NCBI GenBank assembly: GCA_050084515.1
Contig: CM114271.1
Span: 50,220,001-50,284,000, forward strand
Length of the DNA stretch: 64,000 nucleotides
From: Blasia pusilla
Taxonomy: Eukaryota > Marchantiophyta > Marchantiopsida > Blasiales
Reading direction: 5' to 3'
Part shown: one piece after another, positions 1 through 10,468 of the stretch
How positions within the stretch are numbered: the first letter of the stretch is position 1
How the letters are laid out: every line of letters starts with the position of its first letter
Program-made: the position numbers and the translations under genes
The notes under the pieces: model-generated
What the model was told of the DNA's origin: nothing
Seen by the model: only the letters and a program-made list of their open reading frames with translations
The model's database searches: none

Positions 1-21
1 TACGGCACTTGGCGATACAGG

Positions 22-792
22 ATGAAGGCCATTCTGATGGCATCTGATCTTTACGATATAGTTGATGGCAGAGAAGAGAAGACCTCGAATATGGATGCTC
101 GAGCCACGAAAGACTTCGAGAAGAGAGATCGAAAGGCCCTTGGAATTCTGATGATATCAACGAGAGATTCTCAAATCCCTCATTTGAAACATGCAGAGAC
201 CTCCAAGGAAGCTTGGACTACACTTGAAGCGGTTCATGCTAGCAAAAGCATGACCAGAAAACTGGCATTGCAGAGGCAAATTTACTCAATAAAGATGAGC
301 TCCACCTCGACTATGTATTCACATCTCAGCATTATGAAAGAGCTAAGAGATGATTTGGCAGAAGTTAAGGTTTTAATTGATGATGAAACCATGGCAGCCA
401 CTATGATGAATAGTGTGGCCCAAGACTCCTACGGGGACTTCATAAACTCTCTAGCCGTGAGAGAAAAGACGCCTACTTTTTCCGAACTATGCACACTCCT
501 ACTTGACGAAGAAAGGAGACGCAACAACCTTGCTCCCAAGAAGGACAAGAATCGGGACCTAGCGCTCTATTCAGCCAGAAGAAGGGAACATTCCCTCGTC
601 AATGTGAAGAAAGGCGATCACAAGAGTGCAACACATCCGGACCAAAGGCCCAAACCTTCCGCACCACCAAGAAAAAGTTCAATGGTAAGACCTACAACAC
701 TACCAGCAAGAAGGAGTGCACAATATGCGGTAAGATTGGCCATGACTCCAATCAATGTTGGTACAGGAATGATCGCCACAATCGATCCATGA
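22..792 (+). pseudogene. Copia gag (UBN2-type) with zinc knuckle in a shifted frame
   Basis: Gag forms the particle that packages element RNA. The 256-residue frame has the copia gag pattern: an acidic start, the SKEAWTTLE motif (W about residue 66) and a helical middle ending in LLDEERRR. A CCHC zinc knuckle (C-x2-C-x4-H-x4-C) lies at 717-758 but in another frame, the one that continues into the protease ORF. A single frameshift between about 560 and 717 therefore separates the gag core from its own nucleic-acid-binding knuckle. The native start is probably upstream of the window or close to position 22. Confidence 0.85.
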
Positions 793-1253
793 GACCACAA
801 GAAAAGCAACGAAGCTTCCTCGCCGAGAATGGGAGAACCAATCGAGCACTCAGACCAGAAAGTGAAGATGATGCACGAGGACTTATCTCGGCATTGGTTA
901 CCACAAACCAAGTGGAAAAGTGGTTCATTGATAGCCGCGCCAGCAACCACATGATAAAAAATAAAGGTTGGTTCACATCTTACAAACCTTTGATGAATGG
1001 ACCTGAAGTATCAATGGGAGACGGCTCCATTCACTCTGCGATTGGGGAAGGAGATGTGCAAGTGACATTGCCCTCGGGTGAAGATTATACAATCAAGGAT
1101 GTGTGGCATATTCCAACTTTAACACACAACCTTATCTCCATCGGCCAGATCACCGAAAGAGAGAATATGAAGGTTGTTTTTGATTCCAAAGGATGCAAGT
1201 TCTTACGAGAGGCCGACAATTCTGTTGCTGCCCAAGGAGTAAGGTATGGATGA
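789..1253 (+). pseudogene. Copia aspartic protease with altered active-site motif
   Basis: This segment follows the zinc knuckle in the same frame. The active-site region reads WFIDSRASNHM, where copia proteases have D-S-G-A. Glycine after the catalytic Asp-Ser is replaced by Arg, so the protease is probably dead. The downstream part (VWHIPTLTHNLISIGQ) is the usual end of the protease domain. It stops at an in-frame TGA at 1251, after which the same frame continues into the integrase. CGA to TGA is the simplest origin of that stop, which is an inference. Confidence 0.85.
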
Positions 1254-1286
1254 CTATTTAAACTTCTTAGCAAGCCGAGCCCTCAA

Positions 1287-3095
1287 ATGTTTGCAAGACC
1301 TTCAAACCAACTACAAGTTTGGCATGAAAGACTTGGGCACTTTAACACGAAGGGCCTCAAGTTGTTAAGCAAAGACAATATGGTTGGCGGGTTACCTAAA
1401 TTAAGTGGAGAAATATCCACTTGTGACACTTGCTTACGAGGCAAGCAATCGAGGAAAAAGTTTGACAAACATACCCTCTCAAGGGCTCTAACCCCCCTCC
1501 ACCTAGTCCACATCGACCTTGGAGGACCAATTCAAACGGCTTCACTATCAGGGGCAAGGTACTACATGCTATTAGTTGATGACCATTCAAGATTTATGTG
1601 GGTTTATTTCCTACAACACAAATCCAATGCATTAGGTATACTCAAGAAATTTCTTACATTGATGAGAACTCAATCTACTACAGCAGTGGGGTCCTTGCAT
1701 CTACACCTTGGCGAGCCGCCCTCAAAGGTGAAGATGATACAAACGGATAGGGGAGGTGAATTCATGGGGAAAGCATTTGAGACCTTTTGTTGCGATCATG
1801 GCATCCGTCATCAACTAACTACGGCCTACACCCCACAACAAAATGGTATTGTTGAGAGGAGGAATCGAGCGGTAGTTGAGATGGCAAGGTGCATGTTGAA
1901 GGGGCGAAATCTCCCCAACTATCTCTGGGTAGAGGCCATAAACACGGCCATCTACATCCTCAACAAGTGCCCGACAAGGGCTTTGGAGGAGAAAACGCCT
2001 GAAGAAGTCTTCACTGGCATCAAACCAAATGTCTCACACCTTCGCATCTTTGGGTGTGGAGCTTATGCACATATACCAAAAGAATTGAGGAGAAAACTTG
2101 ATGATAAAAGTATGAGATGCATATTTATTGGCTATGGCACTAGAGAGAAAGCTTACAAGCTCTTCTCCTTGGAGCACCACAAGGTGTTTATGAGCCGTGA
2201 CGTCATATTTGATGAAGACACTCCCCACTCCGAAGAGAATCAATCAAACGACCGAGAGTGGCCTCAAACCTCCCCGAATGAGGAGTCAGAAAATGAATCT
2301 GACAAGGATACACCATCCTCAAGGCCCACAACTCATGTTGATCCACCACCAACACTTGGTGAAAGAGGTCAAGGATTGGACGATATGGAGTCCACACTTG
2401 CGCTACCACCTCCACGAAGGTCAAGTCGACTACGCCAACTTCCTTCCAGCTTACGAAAGGATTATATTTTACACATAGCTTTCTTTCTAAGTCATACACC
2501 ATTTCAGAAAGCTCCCATTGAGCCTCAATCATTCCAAGAGGCACGCACTAATCCACATTGGCAACATGCAATGACCGAGGAGTACAATGCAATAGTTGCC
2601 AACCGAACATGGGACCTGGTCCGTCTCCCATCAGGGAGGACTGCTATCCCTACAAAGTGGGTTTATAAGTGTAAGTATAACGCTGATGGATCGTTGTCCA
2701 AGTACAAGGCAAGGCTAGTAGCAAAAGGCTATCGACAACGCCAAGGCATTGATAATGATGAGACATATGCATCAGTTGCAAAAATGACCACGATTCGAGT
2801 GATCATATCTCTTGCAGTCATGTTTGATTGGCCCCTATTGCAGATGGATGTTCAAAATTCCTTCTTAAATGGCACTTTGGAAGAAGAGGTATATCTACAA
2901 CAACCTCAAGGCTTTTTGCTCCCGGAATCAAGACCTTGTTTGCAAGAGATGGAAAGCTCTTTATGGCCTGATGCAAGCAAATCGAATCTGAATCAAACCT
3001 ATGACTCGACTATGTTAAACAAACTTGGATTTGCAAAGAGTAAACACGACCGAACCTTTATCTCAAGATCTCTACTTACGGGATTGTCATTGTGA
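1287..3095 (+). pseudogene. Copia integrase and N-terminal reverse transcriptase
   Basis: Integrase inserts the cDNA into chromosomal DNA, and reverse transcriptase makes it. In order, the frame shows a GAG-pre-integrase zinc-binding segment (VWHERLGHFN, then CDTCLRGKQ), an integrase core with D in HIDLGGP, D in TDRGGEF and E in NGIVERRNR, an acidic and proline-rich linker, and the copia RT start (WVYKCKYNADGS, KARLVAKGY). RT motif A, LLQMDVQNSFLNG, follows, with D-V-Q-N-S where D-V-K-N-A is usual. The frame ends just before the YVDD box. Frame 789-3095 is continuous apart from the TGA at 1251. Confidence 0.92.
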
Positions 3096-3368
3096 TCTTA
3101 TATGTGGATGACTTGATCATTCTTTTGGAGATGATGTACAAGGGATACGTGATCTTAAAGAAGGACTCTCCTCTTCATTCAAAATGAAAGATCTTGGGAG
3201 TTTACACTTCGCCTAGGACTTGAAGTAAAGCGAGGGTCAAAAATGACCTTCTTGACTCAAGAAAGGCATATAGCTATCTTGCTTTAAACTTTTGGCCCAG
3301 AGGACTGCAAATCAACGCCCACTCCGACGAGTACAGAGAGACTTACTTATAATGATCAAGAGGAGAAG
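3096..3368 (+). pseudogene. Copia reverse transcriptase remnant with YVDD box
   Basis: The catalytic YVDD box is encoded at 3101-3112, followed by D-L-I-I and then F-K-M-K-D-L-G, which are the copia RT palm and connection motifs. This part is out of frame with the preceding ORF and contains stops before the RNase H frame resumes at 3369. At least two frameshifts therefore fall inside RT, and no functional polymerase can be made from this copy. Confidence 0.8.
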
Positions 3369-4049
3369 GTGGACTTGAAAGAGTACCAAAAATTGGTGGG
3401 CTCACTTATCTATATCACCAACTCCCGACCAAATATTGCATATGCGAGAAGCGGATCACCAACATATGGTCGATCCCGAAAGTCTCACCTTATTGCAGCA
3501 AAGAGGGTGTCAAGGTATCTTAAGGGTACAAACACATTTGGGCTTGCCTACGAGAGAGGAATCCAACAAGCTCCGATAATCTTGGGATTCTCAGATGTTG
3601 ATTATGCAGGTTGTCCAATCAGTCGCAAATCAACTTCAGGATATTTCTTCTCCTTTGGAAGTGCGGCTGTGAGCTTCTCATCAAAGAAGCAAGCCTCAAT
3701 TTCTCTATCTTCCACGGAGGCAGAATACCGTGGATTGACAAATGCCACAACGGAAGCCATATGGCTTAGAGGACTTTTGGCTGAACTTCGGTTTACCCAA
3801 TCTGATCCTACTGTAATCTTGGGAGATAACATTAGTTTTATTTATTTGTCCAGAAATCCACTCTTCCATTCACTAACCAAACATATCGAAGTGCAACATC
3901 ACTTTATTCGAGAAAAGAAACTGAGTGGGGACATTAATGTTGTGTGGTGTCCGGGAGACGAACATGTTGCTGAAATCTTCACCAAAGGCCTTCCTACTGC
4001 TAAGTTTGAAAGATTTAGATCACTTCTTGGTGTTTTAGATTCTGTGTAA
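3369..4049 (+). pseudogene. Copia RNase H domain
   Basis: RNase H removes the RNA strand during reverse transcription. The 226-residue frame begins with YQKLVGSLIYI, the copia RT-RNase H connection. It continues through GFSDVDYAG (first catalytic Asp), RKSTSGY, SSTEAEYRGL (catalytic Glu) and ILGDNIS (Asp), and ends in H-V-A-E-I-F-T-K-G-L-P, the typical copia C terminus. The segment itself is open and well conserved. It is cut off from RT by the frameshifts upstream. Confidence 0.9.
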
Positions 4050-4076
4050 AAACATATGTGTTCAAAGAGGATTCCG

Positions 4077-4087
4077 TTTAGGGAGGA
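4077..4087 (+). promoter_or_regulatory. Polypurine tract of the copia element
   Basis: A purine run (AGGGAGGA) lies 28 bases after the polyprotein stop and directly before the presumed 3' LTR start. This is where plus-strand DNA synthesis is primed in copia elements. The following TATTGGAATGTG resembles the usual copia LTR start TGTTGGAATGTG with one change. Confidence 0.7.
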
Positions 4088-4510
4088 TATTGGAATGTGT
4101 AAACGGCAACAAGCCGCGCTGCACCGTAAACAAACAGGCTTCAACGTAAACGCTGCAAGGCAAGTTGGGTGCAACGTAAACACTGCATAGACGAGTTAGG
4201 CTCCATTCAAACAGCATACAACGAGCACTTAACTCATGTATAAAACTCTTCACATGGCTGTGACCATTTAATTCTGCTCAACAGAATTGCTGAAATAAAC
4301 TTCAAGCAGCAGGAGGATCCCCGAGGGAATACTTGAGATCGGGGTAGGACAAGAGAACCGCAAGTACGAACGAATCATTGACGGTTTCAAAGTGTTATTT
4401 AGGCTATCCCTCAATTGAATAAGCTCTTTGGAAGGCGGATGTGCCATGCAAGCTTCTACGGCGTATGACATACATTTCGAAGTAAATTCGCCTTCATCTT
4501 ACCCCAATTG
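4088..4510 (+). repeat. 3' LTR of the copia element
   Basis: The LTR starts after the polypurine tract. Its U3 carries four copies of a TAAAC-containing motif at about 4099, 4126, 4143 and 4172; the last two are AACGTAAACGCTGCA and AACGTAAACACTGCA. A TATA-like TATAAAAC lies at about 4239 and an AATAAA at about 4295. The repeated motif resembles the short enhancer repeats found in some plant copia LTRs. The right end is not fixed, because no second LTR is available for comparison. Confidence 0.55.
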
Positions 4511-7500
4511 CAGCCCTCATGGTTTAAGTTAAGCGATGGACTAATGCCTAAAGATCGGTAAATACGGACGGAGACTATGGAATGCCATGATTACTTTTAT
4601 ATCCGGTCTCTCTCTTGTGCAGCTAGACTTGCACACTCTTCCAATCGGTTCTAATTCGCACAAAGCATTCAAGGTTTCCTGTTCTAGCTCAAGAGAGTCA
4701 ATATGAAACCCATGCCCACGATCTTGACCCTCAAGAGAATGCGTCTCATCTTGGCTTTGGTTCCACTCACAAACCTCAAACACATGAAGAGTAGTAGCCT
4801 CGTTTACATTGGGCACGATCTGGATTGTAGAGCAAACGCGCTATACAAAACTTGCAAGGGTGTTTGCCGTCCATGGATCGTACACGCCATAGGGAAGAAG
4901 TTACCCGTCTTCAGGAGTTGAACCCTGGGACAATGCAATGGGTGTTTGGCGACCTCATTGATGGGCTCGCAGCTTTCTGAAATTGGCTGTGAAAAGTGAG
5001 CAGAACATTCCCGAGCTGACCAGAAACCTGCGGAGGTCCTAGTTTGAGACATAGGCTCATGCTAGAGTTCATAGTTCTATGCCCTGATTTTCGAAGGTTA
5101 TCCCAGATATCTCAAAGTTTGAACAGTCGCTTGGCAACGGCTCAAACTTTCTGGAATCTTCTCAGTGTAGTGCCAAATTCCTCAGGTTCCAACTCACTCA
5201 AATCTCTACTGTCACTTTGGGAGAAACTTTGCAGACTCTTATCTTTTTTTCTTTCCACTCTTCTTTCTCCACTCCCTCCCTTCGTCCCGACTTGTAAGCT
5301 GATATGAGGTGGCTTCTTGACTCTTGAAATTACCAGGATGTGCCAGGCACCGGGAAATCAAATTTGAAAAAAGTACCAGGAATTGCACAGCATTGCGAAA
5401 CCACAAATTTGAAACAGTAAATTGGGAAAACAAATTCGAGATAAGTACCAGAATTCATTGCTAGTAAAGATATAAATAAGCCTGCGTTTGTGGCGTCGTG
5501 TGCAACCACTAGCAAGTGATTCGTGCTTGATCTAGTAAAACAGGACAGCAAGCTCTATAGCGTTTAATGAGGTCGTTGGCGTTATTAGTGGTCAGATTTG
5601 AGATTCCAAACGCCTTTGGAATCAGCAAGCGCAGACGAGTGCACTACCCAGGGTTTGAATATATGGGAGTCTTGGAGAGAGAAATAGAACAGATTCCTGA
5701 AATGCTCTAGCTTACAGTTCGTGAGCCACGTCAAGGAGCATTCATTGGTGGGATAGGTCCTGGTCTTCTTTGATCGATCTTTATGAACTCCTCAAGGTAA
5801 AGGTTATCTTTTCAACGGTCATAAATGATTGTGACGAGGAAAAAAGCCAAAGCTTGTCGAGAAATTAGACATCTCACTCACGGCTGCTAGGTCAAGTTTG
5901 GAGCCAGAGCTACATGTTTGGTAGCCGTACCAAGTTTCTGGGGTTTGCAGATTTCGTGAGCACTACAAAACCCTCAAACTCCATCAAGAACCCGGAGTGG
6001 TAGCCTGAGTTCGATCCAGACGATCAGGATCAGGCCAATGACCCTCGGAACGAAACCCTCGACCATCCAACCCTGCTCCAACGAAGTACATATCATTAGA
6101 GATCCCCGAGTTTTAACTACAAACTATCAGAAGCGTTCTCTCTGATGGTGGGGATGAAACCTCTGCACGCTACTATCGTGCAAAATGTCCAGCACAAAGA
6201 GCAGAAACCTAAACTGAAGCTGTTGCTTGTCACTCTCTGGGCTGGTAGCCTAGATTCACAGGTGATAGGCAAGGTCTTTTGGGGACCCAAATCGGGGAAG
6301 GTACATAGTGTTGAACTGTTAGGAATTCTTGGCTCATACCTGAAAGCTCCTCCGCACCCCACGCTATGATAAACAGTCACACTAGGTCACTCTCACCCAT
6401 CCCAGTCTCACAAACAGAGAGGGTGAACAGACTCTGGAACATTATTGTTCAGAAATCCTTGACGACGAAGGACATTACCTTTTCAATTGCACCTGCCATG
6501 ATCACATCAGACTAGGGTTACCTGATCTCTTGGATCAAGGCCCCCAGGGTCTGAGTTCATAGCTAGCAAGAACCACGTTCAGATTGCTAAAGTTGATCAC
6601 TCGGTGTGTGAAGGCTAGGGGTCATATACTTAGTTATGCAGAACAGAGGGCTTCGAGAGCAGGACATGTTATGTTGCGCCAATCTATTGTTGCGAACTTT
6701 TCCAGTCCATCTCCAGGAAAAGCAGGACCTAGATGTGAACACAAAGAAAGTCATGCACCTTGTTTAATGCTAGGGATGAAACCTCTGCTCACTTGAGCGA
6801 AATTTGCAACAAAAAAGAAACAACCTACGCTCGAATGTCTTAGCTGCTACCACCAGAGCTGTTGACGACGTTCAGTAACCCAGATTCACTGTCCTGCCCA
6901 GTTTCTTAGTGACGTCTCATGAAGATCTCAATCAGATAACTTAATTCGCAGTGTTGAAAGGAGTTTCTTGGCTGATACCGGTCACCTCTGCACCAATACT
7001 CTCAGCAAAAAAGCACTTACATGTATACCAGTACCCAACCCGTGTGATCCACGGAGTTCACCCCCATGCCAGAATTTGAACCTAATTAGTTATCACTTCG
7101 ATTTACACATCCCCCAAATAAAATTATGTACATACCAAATTTGAACCTGAGTTCGATGTCATTTCAGTCGGATGACACATGTCCAATGATCAGTAATGAA
7201 TAAAAATGCTATCCTCCAATAATACGACGGGAGAGAATCCTTATGTACTCTGCCTTCACCATACAACTCGACAACTTGTAACTTCCGGATTGAACATCAC
7301 GTCATTCACAGGTCCGAGTCCAAGCCCAACCTAATCCACCACCAAATAAAGTCTCATTTCACCACTCAGACTCACTGTGGCGGGGTCTCGAACTTACTAT
7401 TGAACAGATCACCTTCCTTGTTCCAACAAGTCCATTATCGTGTCCTGGATTTCAAATCTCGAAAAAAATAACGCGAATCAAAGAAGGTAATCGAGCGTTC

Positions 7501-8519
7501 CTTGGCTCTGGCGATTTCGAAATCGAGCTTGATTTTAAGTTTTGAATTCCAGGTCTTACAGGACAGTATTTGGAGTTCTGACTTCTGGTGTGATCCTACT
7601 CCAGGGGCTATGGAGTAGTGGTAGGGCATAAGTTCAAAGGAGGAGTTGGTGAGCGTTTGAGGGATAGGATGTAATTAATAGATATTGCAAAGGATTAAGT
7701 GCCGTAGATAGTCCTTGCCACAGTGAAATGGACGCGATCTGAAGCTAAAGAAACGCCGTACTAAGTGTGATTGTTCTCGACTCTTATCAGGGCCAGACAC
7801 TGACGGATGAAGGATGAATGTTACAGATCCAGTCGAAGAATATTTAGACTAATGAGACAGAGTGGGAACTCTTACAGCTTTAGCAGCATAGAGTTCACTT
7901 CGGACCGCAATCGCCTCTTTTGGTTAGTCTTCTCGGTGAGATTTTCGTGCAGATCTCTAAGCACATGCAGATGCATTCCCTGGGAAATATCCTTGTTCAT
8001 GATCGAGAGTCCAAAGTGGTCAGAGAGTATCCCTATTTCAACGCTACGAATGGTTCCAGGATGTCCATAAGATCCTGGAGTATTTCGTCCTCTGGCTCTT
8101 TTGCGCATGCATAGCACAGATTTTGTAGAGTAAATGGTCCGGATGATTTACACTCTAGAGTCGTACAGTTTCCTTACGTAAAAGTTTAGGGTTCAGCATC
8201 TAGTTGGACGAGCGCTCTCCATTTCTAGTTCTGTGTTTCGATAATCGGAAGCTTCCAAAGGACGGAAGGCTGATGTAAGCCAGAGTACGTTCATGCAGTG
8301 TACACCGTACAGATCTACAAGCAAGGTTTTGTAGATCACTGCCAGAAAGATAACAAAATTTGCAGCGGATTTCAGTTGAATAGCAATGCACCTGCCAGAC
8401 GAAATTGTCAACCTGAACGGGAATTTAGTCTTCACTTCTTGCATCAGCGGAAATCTTCCTCGCGGATAAATATCCTCGGGGATTTCGGTGTTCACTTCTA
8501 GCATCATGGGAAATAGTCT
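4511..8519. other. Unassigned sequence, no gene recognised
   Basis: Only short overlapping ORFs without recognisable motifs occur here. A stretch GGGATGAAACCTCTGC appears at about 6150 and again at about 6775. I see no RNA gene or element end that I can defend. It may be decayed transposon or intergenic DNA. Confidence 0.4.
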
Positions 8520-8700
8520 TTCATACAGTGAGCATCTCAATCACCCGCACCATCTCAAGGGCTGAAGGACGATGAATGAGGAGGAAGGCTGACATGTACG
8601 ACTCGTCGGTGCACTCTACTTCTCCGCACTTCAGTAGTCTTACAAAGTTTAGGAAACTTGTGTGCATCTGGACTCGAAGATCCCCGTCAATCCAACCCTT
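8520..8700 (-). pseudogene. Possible receptor-like kinase C-terminal relic
   Basis: On the minus strand a short reading ends in HRPSALEMVRVIEMLT, which resembles the last subdomain (XI) of plant receptor-like kinases, where an R-P-S-M motif precedes a hydrophobic helix. Just upstream, FVRLLKCGEVECTDES resembles the preceding helix with its Cys-Thr. No intact catalytic motifs (H-R-D, D-F-G) were found in correct order nearby. It is too short to rule out chance. Confidence 0.25.
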
Positions 8701-9498
8701 GGCTTCTCGAAGTCACCAATGGTCGTAACCTGCAACAGTCGCTCGAGAGAAAGACAGAATGCATGCAACATACGCAAAGTCCACGAGCTTCAGTTGCGTT
8801 TATTCGAAGGTTTGAGCAAATTTCAGTCTATATCGAGACCTGATCTCCTTACCATCATACACGGCCAAGTTAAGTACCGCCCCCCTCAGCGCCATCTACG
8901 GCTCACCTGTACGTGACCAGATCCACGTGGCCACATTCAACGAACTCTCATCCCAAGATCGATCGTCGCAAATATCGCTAGCGAATACTAACTGCAAAAT
9001 TATGTATCTAGCCAATCCCCCGATAGAAAGAGGACAATCTCGAGCGACTCGCCGTGCGTCAGACACCTCCTGCAAAGAATTTAACTTGGATCAAATAAGG
9101 CATACTATCCACAGTAGATCACTGACTGACCCCAGCAAAACCTAATATAATTGACAAAAACTCGTGGACATTCGTAGGATGTGTTGACGAGCGAAGGTTT
9201 ATGTAACTGTATGTCTTGAAGTACTGATGGAATAGAGAGATCTTCGTCAAGAAGACGAAGCCAATCCACAAGTACTCGTATCCCGGCCTTACGCGGATAG
9301 AATAATTTATTCGAGTGGCTCGCCATGAAACGAGTAAAGATGTGCTCATCATGCAGCGATGTGCTTCCGGCGCCGCTGGAAACATGTCCGCATCTGGAGC
9401 CTTCGGAATTGAACGAAAGAAAAGCGCACTGTACCGGCCAGGTTCCGGGCGATGCGTGTACTACGGCACACGTCTTGCAGATTCACGAACCCGCTACG

Positions 9499-9504
<6 letters not shown>
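8701..9504. other. Unassigned sequence
   Basis: Several short ORFs overlap on both strands (for example 9119-9385 minus), but none shows a family motif. No repeats stand out. Confidence 0.35.

Positions 9505-9538
<34 letters not shown>
9505..9538. repeat. (AT)17 microsatellite
   Basis: An uninterrupted AT dinucleotide run of 34 bases. The poly-Tyr-Ile ORFs on both strands across it are artefacts of the repeat. Confidence 0.95.
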
Positions 9539-9541
<3 letters not shown>

Positions 9542-9659
9542 GCTTCACGTATCTTTTTGGATCCCGAGGCGCATTCTCGCGTTTCCGTGGGTGCCATATC
9601 TAGATTCTACAACAGATCTTATCAAACAAGAACACTGACATTGACTTCTAGAGCTCCGG

Positions 9660-10230
9660 AGCAGGGTTCGGGAAGTTTTTTTTTATTTGTCAGCCAATGC
9701 CGGGAAATGTCAAATTTCTAGGTTTTTTTTTTATACCGGCGGCGACCGGAAATTTTTCTATTACTGGTTTTTTTCCGAAATTTTTTTTCCCCGGCAATTT
9801 AAATCTGACATAATTTTTTTTTCCTTTCGGTCTATTTTTTATATATTTTTTTCCAGCCATATTTCTGCCAACTTTTTTTGGCCTAGCCACATTTCCGGTT
9901 GCATTGTTTCTCTGTCAGCAATTTCAATTGCTTTTTTTCTGTCACTAACTTGAAGTTTCCTTCAAGTTTCCCTGTACTCAACTTCCCAAACCCTTTTCTC
10001 TGCCAGTAACTTCAAGTTTCCCTGATACCCAACTTCCCAAACCCTTTTCCCTCAATTTCATTGCAGGTAACTCCAACTTCCTAATTTCCTAGTTCCTACA
10101 TCATCATCCTTGACAAGAGTTGAACCTGGCAAGCCTCCCACCCATTGGGAGCCAAAGATCCTAAATTCCTAATTCCCTACAAAGGATTTTATCCTCATCC
10201 TTGGCAGGAGTTGAACCTGATTTCTCTCCC
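9660..10230. repeat. T-rich sequence with degenerate short duplications
   Basis: Runs of 7-9 T alternate with CCGG-containing blocks at 9670-9860. From about 9950 a unit containing CTTCAAGTTTCCCTG and CAACTTCCCAAACCC occurs twice. A second unit containing AGTTGAACCTG and a GATCCTA box occurs at about 10115 and 10205. It could be the 3' non-coding part of the hAT element next door, but no matching terminal inverted repeat pair was found. Confidence 0.5.
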
Positions 10231-10348
10231 ACCAGTTGGGAACCAAGGATCCTACCCCTCTAGAATACTTGGAGCCTCATTGCTCCAAGCATTCTAGAAG
10301 GGTCCTACTCCTACTTCCTAAAACACAAAGGCTGACAAAAATCAACAA

Positions 10349-10468
10349 ATTAGAAAATTTACATTGTAGAGAGGGACTCCAACTCACCATAGCCCTAGCT
10401 ACATTTGCCAAACAGAAAAAGATTAGAAAATTTACATTGTAGAGAGGGACTCCAACTCACCATAGCCC
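10349..10468. repeat. 47-base direct duplication, period 73
   Basis: The block beginning ATTAGAAAATTTACATTG is repeated without visible change at 10349-10395 and 10422-10468, with 26 bases between. It overlaps the decayed 3' end of the hAT transposase reading frame. The lack of divergence suggests a recent local duplication. Confidence 0.9.

Larger units (their letters stand above)
1..4510 (+). mobile_element. Ty1/copia LTR retrotransposon, truncated at the left window edge
   Basis: The order gag, zinc knuckle, protease, integrase, reverse transcriptase, RNase H, polypurine tract, LTR is that of Ty1/copia, where integrase precedes reverse transcriptase. The 5' LTR and primer site lie outside the window. 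The coding region is broken by a frameshift between gag and the zinc knuckle (about 560-717), an in-frame TGA at 1251, and further frameshifts around the YVDD box at 3095-3368. The right edge is uncertain because only one LTR is visible. It is an old copy that cannot encode a full polyprotein. Confidence 0.9.

Noticed and set aside
7872-8117. Minus-strand ORF with kinase-like words (RDLHENL, SDHFGLS, GTI)
   Set aside because: The words are in the wrong order for a kinase domain, so the resemblance is probably chance.
9315-9721. Tyr-Ile-rich ORFs on both strands
   Set aside because: Artefacts of the AT dinucleotide repeat.
9663-9997. Possible short terminal-inverted-repeat element (CAGGGTTCGGGAAG against CTTCCCAAACCCTT)
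   Set aside because: Only about 13 of 16 bases pair and no target duplication was found. Low-complexity sequence explains it as well.
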